DNA of 64,000 nt from Megaustenia siamemsis (taxonomy: Eukaryota; Mollusca; Gastropoda; Stylommatophora; Ariophantidae), in the NCBI GenBank assembly GCA_032433765.1, contig JAVIAB010000025.1, positions 39,257,262 through 39,321,261 on the forward strand. The letters are read 5' to 3'. The notes below the pieces were generated by a model, which was given only the letters and a program-made list of their open reading frames with translations, was not told the origin of the DNA and did no database searches. Positions 55,125-64,000 of this stretch are shown here, one piece after another (within the stretch, counting starts at the first letter, position 1; the number at the start of each line of letters is the position of its first letter). The position numbers and the translations under genes are program-made.

Positions 55125-56517
55125 ATTGAAAACACAGCTTTGAAGTTCTTGTTACATTTGAAACACTAAATTTGGTTAACTATGAATTTTTGTCAATCTT
55201 TTGACATAACAAGCCAGTTATATATTGAAGCATATCAGTACTGAAAATACTCACGCCTGTATGGGACATGATTTATAGCTGAAATGACCTACGTCACAAT
55301 GATGCAAATGAGACTCTAAAATGATGCAAATGAAGCCCTTCCACATAAAAAAATTCAGATGTTTATAGCATAGATTCATGATTGTTGTCCACGCAGCTTT
55401 GATTATCTTTTCCAGCCTTTTTGCTATAATATAGTTATTGTTTATATAACATTACAGTGTCTGTTGTTTCCGTTCATCTTGCAAATTTGGTAACGTAACA
55501 ATTATCGTTATAATAGCCCAGTGTTTATGACTCATTTTAACTGGCGCAGTGAGCACAAAAATATAGTTCATTTCTCAAGACAAATTTCACAAAATTGAAA
55601 CCAAAAAATTATTACTTTCACATTTACTGACAAAAAAAGATAAAATTTATATTATTGTATAAACAAATGTTGGTGTTCACTGTTAATATGAGAGATTAAA
55701 TGTCGTGAATTAAGCTGATCATAATAAAATATTATTAAATTATTTTTGGTCACCTGCAGGGCAAACACAAAAACATAAACCTACTCCCAATACGAATTTA
55801 ACAAAAATGAAATACTAAAAAAATGACTTTAACTTTTACTCACATAAATTATGAAATTATATTTCTGTATAAACAAATATAGGTTTTCATTGTTATTAAG
55901 AGATTAAATGTCATGAATTAGGTACATTGTAATATAAAATTATATAGTCGTGTAATTTTTCTGAGGAATGGTAGGCTAGATAAACATTCTGGTCAGACTT
56001 TGCGGGAGGGAATTCTGTATTTGATGCCATGTCTGCATAAAACTGAGGTAGATGTTTTAAAGAGCAATTGTTCAGATGTGTACTATACGATTGGTGTTTT
56101 TTTTTTAAACACACAATTATTGGATTGGTCAGTATAGTAGTTGACTTCATCACTACTAAATCTAATAAAAGAAGCTTATATTGATTGTGCATATTATAAC
56201 ATGTCAACGGTCAACAAATGGTTTGTTTGGTTGGTGGTTTTTGGGGAATAAGAGGAATATTATATGCACTCTTTATATGATTACTATTTAATCTGTCTAT
56301 AGTAACCACATTCTGAATGTGCTCCTCAGCCACCAAAAATATTCATTGATATAGATTTGGGGAAGATTTAAAAAAAAAAAAGTCATATTTAAAGTATTAT
56401 TGTACTTGGACATACTTGAAAGACCTGAGATAGTATTTTGAAGAATGACATTACAATTTTTTTATTTTAAATTCTTGTTCCTCATATAAATATTGAGTCA
56501 GTTTCATTGATATCCAG
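55125..56517. other. Anillin intron, no feature seen
   Basis: 55600-55940 holds two related copies of a segment with ATAAACAAAT and GAGATTAAATGTC, about 220 bp apart. No gene or element end is recognised. Confidence 0.4.
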
Positions 56518-56590
56518 GGTGCTGGGTTGTCTTGAGGTAAGACGTCAGCCTCTGAACAAAAGGTTCAAATCCTACCACACCCATTTCATA
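56518..56590 (+). mobile_element. tRNA-like SINE head
   Basis: GTGCTGGGTTGTCTTGAGGT and AAAAGGTTCAAATCCTACC resemble an A and a B box, related in form to the 16.9-kb element. Confidence 0.4.
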
Positions 56591-56689
56591 TTTATAAAGT
56601 TATACAAATATTGTCAAGACAATGTGGGGAAGAGTTGGATTTTAAACCTAGATCACTGTTTCAATTTATATGTGACATCTTATCTACAG

Positions 56690-56812
56690 ATTCTCCAAAA
56701 CGCCAGTGCGTGAGAGATGGAGAACATGAAATTAAGCAGGATACACCAGCCATTCGTGGTGTCCAGTCTCGCATCAAAGATCTACCCAACTCTTTGACTG
56801 GAGAGAATAACG
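56690..56812 (+). CDS. ANLN: Anillin, second exon seen
   Basis: The acceptor TTATCTACAG ends at 56689 and the donor GTGAGT starts at 56813. It completes the phase-1 codon of the 51101-51248 exon and leaves in phase 1. It encodes SPKRQCVRDGEHEIKQDTPA followed by IRGVQSRIKDLPNSLTGENN. The VQSRIKDL segment corresponds to the RxxSRLxxL/VKTRMQKL-type helix of anillin N-terminal regions. Confidence 0.8.
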
Positions 56813-56884
56813 GTGAGTGGAAGTAATGAAAACTACAGTTGAATCAATTCTTGATAGTAGATCTTGATCCTTCCATCACCATTA

Positions 56885-57310
56885 GATGTAGCACAGGACA
56901 TGTGTTTTTCACAATTCTTGGCATGTTTGATCTCATCTAAGGTGTATATGCCTGCCAACTTTGTTTCTAAGTGTTCTTTTCAGTGTCTCTCTAGGTCTTC
57001 CTCTTTCTGAATTCTGATGTTTCCCATTGAAGAGCCTGTTTTGGGATTCTTTTGTTGTCTCTTCTCAGCACATATCCAATATATGTCCACCTTCTCTTCC
57101 TAATTGCAGATGAGATTGTTGGTTGCATGGCCATTTCTCTTGATCTTAATTTTTTCCATTGTACACAGATTATTCTTCTTAGGCATTTGTCTTCAAAAGC
57201 GTTTAGCCTTCCCTCAATATTTTTTGTTTTATAGCTTTCACATGCAAAGGTAAGTGTTGATAATACATTTGAATTGAATATTCTAAGTTTAGTTTTCTTG
57301 CTTAGTATTT
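56885..57310 (-). pseudogene. LINE ORF2 C-terminal fragment
   Basis: The minus strand reads a decayed RRRWTYIGYVLRR block and a KEEDLERH-type segment, facing opposite to anillin. Confidence 0.5.
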
Positions 57311-57837
57311 TTGATTTTCATATTTTGTCCAGGTTTTTAAAAATTGTTGCTGCTTTTGCTATTCCTCTTCTGATCTCTTTTTGTGTTTCACCTTCTTGAA
57401 CTAAATCCACTTGCTGACAATTGAGATATATAATGGTCGAGCTGAACTCTTTCCATATGTTTCGCCGCACAGTGCGTCACTCTCAATTTGATTAGTGTAA
57501 ACTGCAATCAAACCATATTCTTTTTATGTCTTCTATCATCTTGGTAATAATGAAATCTAATTCATTGTTCAATTATCTAAAAATTCATATTTAATATGTT
57601 AAGTGTTAGATAATATAAACATATATTAATATTGATAAAAAAAAAAACCTGCCGTACTGAAAGAGTTAAACAATATTGGTGGTGTGAGCTCTTAATTGAA
57701 ACATTTGTTGTTAACATCAGTCTTTGAAACAATTATTGGTAAAGTTGACACACTGACAAAAATATTGCCGTTTTCATGACAAAATGGTTAAAATGTCCAA
57801 TATAACTGCTAAGTATTCATATCTTTGGTCTGTATAG

Positions 57838-58027
57838 AAAATGTGGAGGTCACTCCCACTCCCAAGCCCAGAAAGAGTGTTTCCTCACCTCCGCTGGAGA
57901 GAAAAGCGACGTCTGTGATGTCTAAATCACCAACAACTGTGGCAGCATCTTCAAGAAAAAACAGGTTTGCAGCACTCGCCAGTAACATCAACAACTGGGA
58001 AGACGACTTAACTCATCATGTCATCCA
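57838..58027 (+). CDS. ANLN: Anillin, third exon seen
   Basis: The acceptor GGTCTGTATAG ends at 57837 and the donor GTAAGC starts at 58028. It enters in phase 1 and leaves in phase 2. It encodes PTPKPRKSVSSPPLERKATS, then RKNRFAALASNINNWEDDLT and HHVIQ. The RFAALASxINxWEDD block is a strongly conserved anillin signature (human RLANLAATICSWEDD). Confidence 0.9.
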
Positions 58028-58154
58028 GTAAGCTGATTGTTATTGCCAACACATTCTGGCCATGTTAACAGTTTCACATTAACCATAAAGGTCTATTACA
58101 TCAAATAGTATATTACATTTTTACTAACTAATGAACCAAAAAAAAAAAAAACCA

Positions 58155-58455
58155 TCTTCTTCTTTCCTTCCTCATTTGCCTTTCAGCTGGTATTCTCACA
58201 ATGTTTATTGAGGGCTCATTGTCTTGTGTTTTGATTACTCTGCCTTGTCACGTGGCCAAGCCATTTTATCTGTTGTTTCTTTAAATATTCTATGGCAGGG
58301 GGCTATTCCTAGCTTTTTTCTCGGTTATTCATTTCTGATCTTATCTCTCAGACTGATTCTTGTCATTCGTCTGACTCATTTCATCTCAGTAGAGGTTATA
58401 TTTCTTATTGTTCTTGCATCTATGGTTCAGGTCTGGCATTGGTAGCATAACATTG
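58155..58455 (-). pseudogene. RTE-like LINE fragment
   Basis: Same family as 51610-51990, with the same junction to CTTCTTTCCTTCCTCATTTG at its 3' end. Confidence 0.65.
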
Positions 58456-58469
58456 GGATGAAAATTGTA

Positions 58470-58960
58470 TTCATCATCATCAAGTACTGGGCCTACTGGC
58501 ATAGGTGATCATGTCTCTCCACAACTTTTGATCTCGGCAACTATTTATCATTTCTGTTGTTGACCTTCTGCCAAGCCATTCTCTTAAGCTGTCTTATTTT
58601 TTCTCTTTGCTTCCCTCTATCTCTTCGTCCCTCAATTTTTCCAGTTGTTACAATATATTCCAGTTGTTCTCTTATCATTACATGGCCAAAAAATGATGAT
58701 TGTTTCTTCCTAATATTGGAAATCAGCTCTCTTTTTGCTTTGACCTCTCTCAGAACATATTCATTACTCTTCTTAGCTGTCCATGGTACTCTCAACATTC
58801 TTCTGTAAAACCACATTTCTACAGGCTCCAGTGATTTTCTTGTCTATTGTCCATGATTCGCATCCATATGTTAAGACTCTACATAACATTTAAGAACTCT
58901 TTTTCTTGTTTCTATTGTCAAAAATGGATTGCATGGTATCTTCCTCATTTTTTGAAGATT
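58470..58960 (-). pseudogene. LINE-A 3' end, copy 5
   Basis: SLEPVEMWFYRRMLRVPWTA, KKQSSFFGHVMIREQLEYIV and RRDRGKQREK, ending in a CATCATCATCAAG tail at 58470. Confidence 0.8.
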
Positions 58961-59144
58961 GTATTAGTAACGCGATAAAGGATAATAAGATGTGAGTGAT
59001 TTGATCATACTTTATGCATAAAAAAGCATGACATAGGTTACAGTTATTACAGTGAAACTTTTGGTTAAATGTGAATAGTGTAGATTTGATTTATTTTATG
59101 TGTTGCTTTTTATTTTATATGATACTATATACATTTTCAACCAC

Positions 59145-59490
59145 GAATATCTTCAGTGATAAAGAAAAGACAATGGTCATATGTTGGACATGTGATGAGA
59201 AGAGATAATAACCGAATAGCAAAGCAAACCCTCATATGGGAAACAACAGGTATGAGGGAAAGAGGAAGACCCAGAGAGACACTGAGAACATTGATGAGAG
59301 AGGCAAGAGCGGCAGGAATCGGCTCCCTCAATGAGATAGAGCTGCTTGCACAGAACAGAGATAAATGGCGAGATTTGATAAAATATCTTTAGAAGAATGG
59401 AAAACTGCTAGAATTAGAAAAGAGGAGTATCTTGGTCTACGCCCTATGAGCCGGCTTTGCTCGAAAGGTCTATAGATAGATAGATATACA
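59145..59490 (+). pseudogene. LINE-C 3' end, copy 2
   Basis: KKRQWSYVGHVMRRDNNRIA, ETTGMRERGRPRETLRTLMR and AQNRDKWRDLIKYL, followed by a GATA-repeat tail (59470-59490). Confidence 0.8.
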
Positions 59491-59807
59491 TATATCTACT
59501 ATTGATATATATATCACTACTATTCACTGATACTTTAGTTAATTTGCTTTCTGTGTCTTTTGAAGAAGATAAAATACACATGCTACTTCTATCATACATT
59601 CAATGTGATTAAAAGTAGCTGTAACTTGAAACACTTTTGTGAGTAAATTTGGAGTTTTGCACCAGCTGAAACATTCATGTCAGTGAATCGAAATCAAACC
59701 CCAAGAATTTGAATATATTTCACTTGAGATCAATTGCAACTATATGATGTATGAGATATATGTTTATTAATTGGAAACTGACATCAAGAGAGTTATATAT
59801 ATAACAG

Positions 59808-60057
59808 GAAAGAGGAAGAAAAGAAGCCAAAATGGCAGCCTCCAACAAAGACAAGTGACTCAGCTGCCCTGTTATTGCCGGCATCTTCTGGCAAAGGGCC
59901 AGCACCATCACCTCCACATGTTTCTTCAAATATGGCAAGTCGGTCAGTGGTTGCTAAATCTCCTGCGAAAAGAATTGAAACTCCTGCAGTTGCTAGTGTC
60001 CCAGTCACTCCTACTGGATCTCTTACAAGAAACTCTCCCCTCAGATCATCATCTAAG
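59808..60057 (+). CDS. ANLN: Anillin, fourth exon seen
   Basis: The acceptor TATATATAACAG ends at 59807 and the donor GTTAGT starts at 60058. It enters in phase 2 (completing CAG) and leaves in phase 0. It encodes KEEEKKPKWQPPTKTSDSAA and a Ser/Pro/Lys-rich stretch with VAKSPAKRIETPA and TPTGSLTRNSPLRSSSK, typical of the disordered actin/myosin-binding half of anillin. Confidence 0.75.
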
Positions 60058-60254
60058 GTTAGTCCTCATTTGTACTGAATCTACCTTATTGAGCATGGAA
60101 TGCTTTAATTGCATGTTTTCTTAGGTTGCACTGTTAATCTCTCCATGTACATTTGTAGTCAGGGAGATTCAAGATATTGTAATGTAACATTGCTTCATAA
60201 CTCATTGAATGATAACAAACATTTATGCTTATCATTAGTGCTTGACAGTACACA

Positions 60255-60500
60255 GTAATGAACCTCTGTGACTGGGTAGTTAGTCCACTTGTTTTCTGAT
60301 CAGGTGTGTTGGGGTTCAATTATTAGAAGTAAGTGGCTGATTATTTTCTTTACCGACAAGGCTCCAGGGTTCACCCCGTCTCTAAAGAATGAGTACCAGA
60401 GATTTTTTCTGGAAAAATAAAAATGGCCCGGCGTTAAATAAGTTAACTTACACCATATTCCCCATATGACTAGCTAGGCATAGAGAGAACCTTTATTTCT
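60255..60500 (+). mobile_element. Diverged tRNA-derived SINE
   Basis: GAACCTCTGTGACTGGGTAG head, GGGGTTCAATTATTAG B-box remnant, CCAGGGTTCACCCCGTCTCT body, CACCATATTCCCCATATGAC end. Confidence 0.65.
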
Positions 60501-61319
60501 TGTTTAATACATAACAATGTAACATTGTTTCAATAATTAATGTAATTGCACTTAAAGCAGGCCCTCAACCTCTTCATTGTATAATGCATTGCTTGTGTAG
60601 CATACAGTGCTATGTGGTTGTTAAGTCAAACTTAATAACTTATTTTCATGTTTAGAGGTATACTTAGCAGAAGATGATATCTTAGGAAAGTTCTTGAGTA
60701 ATTATTAGGCCAACGCCACAGTAGAATTGGTCATTGAAGACAAAAGTAACGTGCACAGAAACTGGTGATACTGACAGATGCACTGTTAGTCCTAACAGCT
60801 CAAGAATAGTGAGCTAGATAACTTGAGGACAGCCCTGGTGTAACTGCCATAGTTTCCAGGGGGTAGATCCAGCAGATAAACTACCCAAAGGAGGAGCAAA
60901 CCTATTACAAGACAACCATCTGGTCAGCTATTTCATTAATTCAATCATTTTCCTCTCAGGCCGAAGGCGGCACATGTGACAGAAGTTATAGTTGTCCATG
61001 ATTGATAATCTGCTGCTAGTTTTTGTAGGCTTTGATTGCTTGCATGCTTGCGTTCGCCCGATGACTTAAGGAGTGTACCTCGTCATCATCTGCCCTTAAA
61101 AGGACGTTAAGTAGGCGTCTCTGCGTTGTGTTGTGGTTTACAGTATAACTGATATTTGCGCCTTTCGGCCCAACACATCCGACTTCAGCATGTAGGCTTT
61201 GATTGTTTCTTAGTCCCACGGTTGAAACTTCCCTGGTAATAGTGATTCTCTTGGTCTACCTTGTTTTCTTTTACCAGATGGTTAGCACATAAATGTCTGA
61301 CAGAGAAGTCTTCTTCTTT
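60501..61319. other. Anillin intron with a LINE-D end at 61016-61200 (-)
   Basis: 61016-61200 on the minus strand encodes HAEVGCVGPKGANI and ends with GCAAGCATGCAAGC. A CAGGCCGAAGGCGGCAC motif at about 60957 recalls other LINE tails. No other feature is seen. Confidence 0.5.
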
Positions 61320-61559
61320 CATTCTTAGCTATAAAAGAAGTTAAATCTATTATTAAACAGCAATACTATTCTAAGTGGAAACAAGATCCTCTGGAAAAAA
61401 GCAAGGGGAATTAATATTGTCAAGTAGGGGCCAAGTTGTTATACTCCACCTATGCACTGGCCATAACAGAATTTTGCACCACACACTCCAAACTCAAGAT
61501 ATATATCACCAGTGTGTGCCATTGCGCTCTAGCAGATATAACAGCAAAACACATACTAT
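61320..61559 (+). pseudogene. LINE ORF2 segment leading into the 61-bp array
   Basis: AIKEVKSIIKQQYYSKWKQD, then (other frame) LYSTYALAITEF and SVCHCALADITAKH. This is the pre-terminal LINE region with a C-x-C...AKHTI zinc-knuckle start, comparable to 42660-42790. Confidence 0.6.
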
Positions 61560-62525
61560 AAGAGTGCCCCCAGTTTGTGTCTCTACACTCTAGCAGATAT
61601 GACAGCAAAACACATACTACAAGAGTGCCCCCAGTTTGTGTCTCTACACCCTAGCAGATATGACAGCAAAACATATACTACAAGAGTGCCCCCAGTTGTC
61701 TCTCTACACCCAAGCAGATATGACCGCAAAACACATTCTACAAGAGTGCCCCCAGTTTATGTCTCTACACCCTAGCAGATATGACCGCAAAACACATTCT
61801 ACAAGAGTGCCCCCAGTTTGTGTCTCTACACCCTAGCAGATATGACAGCAAAACACATTCTACAAGAGTGCCCCCAGTTTGTGTCTCTACACCCTAGCAG
61901 ATATGACCGCAAAACACATTCTACAAGAGTGCGCCCAGTTTGTGTCTCTACACTCTAGCAGATATGACAGCAAAACACATACAAGAGTGCCTCCAGTTTG
62001 TGTCTCTACACTCTAGCAGATATTACAGCAAAACACATTCTACAAGAGTAGTTTGTGTCTCTACACTCTAGCAGATATTACAGCAAAACACATTCTACAA
62101 GAGTGCCTCCAGTTTGTGTCTCTACACTCTAGCAGATATGACAGCAAAACACATTCTACAAGAGTGCCCCCAGTTTGTGTCTCTACACTCTAGCAGATAT
62201 GACAGCAAAACATATACTACAAGAGTGCCCCAAGTTTGTGTCTCTACACCCTAGCAGATATGACAGCAAAACACATTCTACAAGAGTGCCCCCAGTTTGT
62301 CTCTCTACACCCCAGCAGATATGACAGCAAAACACATTCTACAAGAGTGCCCCCAGTTTGTCTCTCTACACCCCAGCAGATATGATAGCAAAACACATTC
62401 TACAAGAGTGCCCCCAGTTTGTCTCTCTACACCCTAGCAGATATGACAGCAAAACACATTCTACAAGAGTGCCCCCAGTTTGTCTCTCTACACCCCAGCA
62501 GATATGATAGCAAAACACATTCTTT
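61560..62525. repeat. 61-bp minisatellite derived from a LINE zinc-knuckle
   Basis: About 16 units of CTCTACACCCTAGCAGATAT, GACAGCAAAACACATTCTAC and AAGAGTGCCCCCAGTTTGTG. In one frame each unit reads LADMTAKHILQECPQF, the terminal zinc-knuckle of an I-type LINE ORF2. Units differ by scattered substitutions and small deletions. Confidence 0.93.
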
Positions 62526-63085
62526 AAGACTTTCCTACATACACAAATTTGAGGAGGAAAACATGGCCCATGTCTATTACAGTGAAAAAGAAACTTTGGT
62601 GTAACCAAATTCCTGAAACAGACAGCAATCATAAGAGAATCTGGGTCATAGCTTCAGTGAGTCAAGATCACAGAAGAGGAGAGTTTGTTGTTAATGTTCC
62701 CATGTCCTCAACTAAATATCAACTACTGAGTTACATGCACAACCAATGCACCTACATGTTATAAGCATCCCTTATTTCCATCTTAGCCTAGCTCTTACAT
62801 GTTAGTATCACTGTTCCTTAAGTAATGTTTGATGGGGTATACTAATGTGAATTATGATATTTTAATAACATCATGTTATTCTTACAAATACACATACTTT
62901 TTTTTTGTTTCTTTACGTACATTTTGGATTATCTATATAGACTAATTATTAGTAGCAAAAACACAACTTTGAGTGATATCTTGTATACACATTTTTTTTT
63001 TTTTTGTTTATGCACGTTTTGCTGGTTGACTTGAAATCTTGTATATTCTATCTATTGAAGTGCATGCTTTATTTTACTCAACAAG
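62526..63085. other. End of LINE remnant and anillin intron
   Basis: 62526-62760 probably continues the degraded LINE tail (GGGTCATAGCTTCAGTGAGT). The rest is AT-rich intron. Confidence 0.4.
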
Positions 63086-63568
63086 GTGGAGTGGAATCGT
63101 TCACCAAAGCCGTTTTCCCCATCATACAAGGACAGTATCCCCTCTCCTTCAAAATCTGCCTCTGACTTAGGAGGAAGTAACTCACCTCGGAAGCAAATAT
63201 CTCCTGTGAAGGCTTTGTCAGAAACAGCAGTTTCTTCATCAGGAAGAGTGAAGTCTGGTAGTGTCGTAATCAACCATACAACGGCATTATCTGTAAGCAC
63301 AACAAAGTCAAGTGACTTGGTTATCAATTCTGTGAATGAAGGCTCAGACAATGTACTCAACACCACCAGAGATGAACCAACCCTGAGGCCAGTGTCTCAG
63401 AGACTTGCTAGCTGGGCCCAGAAAGTGGATGCCCCTAAACCACAAGCTGCTGAACCATTTATGCAACCATTGTCTGCCAAACTGGCTTCATTTGAGAAGA
63501 AAATTACTCAGGGTACGCCCAAGACAAGCCAAAAAAGTTACAATTTTTCCGTGGACACTCCTAAGAAG
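63086..63568 (+). CDS. ANLN: Anillin, fifth exon seen
   Basis: The acceptor TTACTCAACAAG ends at 63085 and a weak donor GTTCTT follows 63568; 483 bp, phase 0 in and out. It encodes EWNRSPKPFSPSYKDSIPSP, SNSPRKQISPVKALSE, and two repeats of the form RPVSQRLASWAQKV and QPLSAKLASFEKKI, which resemble the LASWE/KLAxFE helical repeats of anillin. The C-terminal RhoA-binding, C2 and PH domains should lie beyond the window. Confidence 0.75.
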
Positions 63569-64000
63569 GTTCTTTTATTTTATTATATATATTTCTAACT
63601 TATGTGTTTCTGTGTTATGTTTATTTGGCTAAAATTTCTCAACCACCAATTATGCCATGTTTAACTAACCTTTTACTGCAAGATTTATGCACTTTGGTTT
63701 GCTGTACACCATATCAGAACACCAGAAAGGCATTTTTATTTTTTAAAGATATTTAAAAAAAAATTTTTTGTTAAATATAATAGCTAGGTAGCACTTGAAA
63801 TCAGCAATGAAACCTCATTCCAATCTGTATGTCAATTATAAAAAAATGTAATGCACTTTTGAGAAAGTGAGTTATGTATCTTGTTTCTTCTTCTGCTGTC
63901 TGTTTTATGGTCTTCATTTGAACCAAACAATTTCTTTTCCAAATTTTTGGGTGAGAGCCATGTTTTTCTCAAGACTATACTGGAGGCAGCCCTGTAGAAT
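63569..64000. other. Anillin intron at window end
   Basis: No feature is seen. The intron or next exon continues outside the window. Confidence 0.4.

Overview
The window is eukaryotic and probably molluscan, most likely from a gastropod. Two sequences support this: spliced anillin exons, and a coding exon resembling the soluble acetylcholine-binding proteins known mainly from molluscs. There is no operon structure and gene density is very low. Most of the 64 kb is transposable elements and tandem repeats. The species cannot be named from this sequence.

Layout. 1-2816 is an Asn-codon-like AAC/AAT/AGC minisatellite. 3459-15599 is the outstanding object: a 12,141-bp mobile element with two nearly identical inverted arms of about 5 kb and a unique 2.1-kb centre. 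It has an exact 6-bp target-site duplication (CTCGAT) and termini starting 5'-AGTAGTATATAG, features I associate with Maverick/Polinton elements. No polymerase, integrase, ATPase or capsid gene is visible. The arms carry a short C2H2 zinc-finger ORF, a 113-aa Cys/His protein, an acidic-protein exon and a fragment of non-LTR reverse transcriptase. The centre carries a PC4-like DNA-binding protein with an AT-hook tail. The element sits in a decayed LINE whose reading frame is continuous across the inferred empty site.

15.6-31.5 kb is a nest of tRNA-derived SINEs, 5'-truncated LINE ends, a hAT-like element (19345-20376) and several minisatellites. 31617-32347 is an acetylcholine-binding-protein-like exon, with traces of tandem duplication at 30.05-30.82 kb. 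33.3-45.6 kb is again LINE fragments, SINEs (one nested in another), a 27-G run with a 50-bp satellite, and one fairly complete RT plus RNase H LINE (39.9-43.1 kb). 45801-48176 is a complete but frameshifted Tigger/pogo element with TA duplications. 51101-63568 holds five phase-compatible + strand exons of anillin, whose introns carry further LINEs, SINEs, a piggyBac-like MITE (54763-55120) and a 61-bp minisatellite.

A theme runs through the window. Several minisatellites can be traced to a piece of a mobile-element gene: the end of a zinc-finger ORF, the A-box end of a SINE, the last codons of a LINE ORF2, and a LINE C-terminal zinc-knuckle. Only anillin and possibly the AChBP-like gene look like host genes. 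All identifications come from reading motifs by eye; none was checked against a database.
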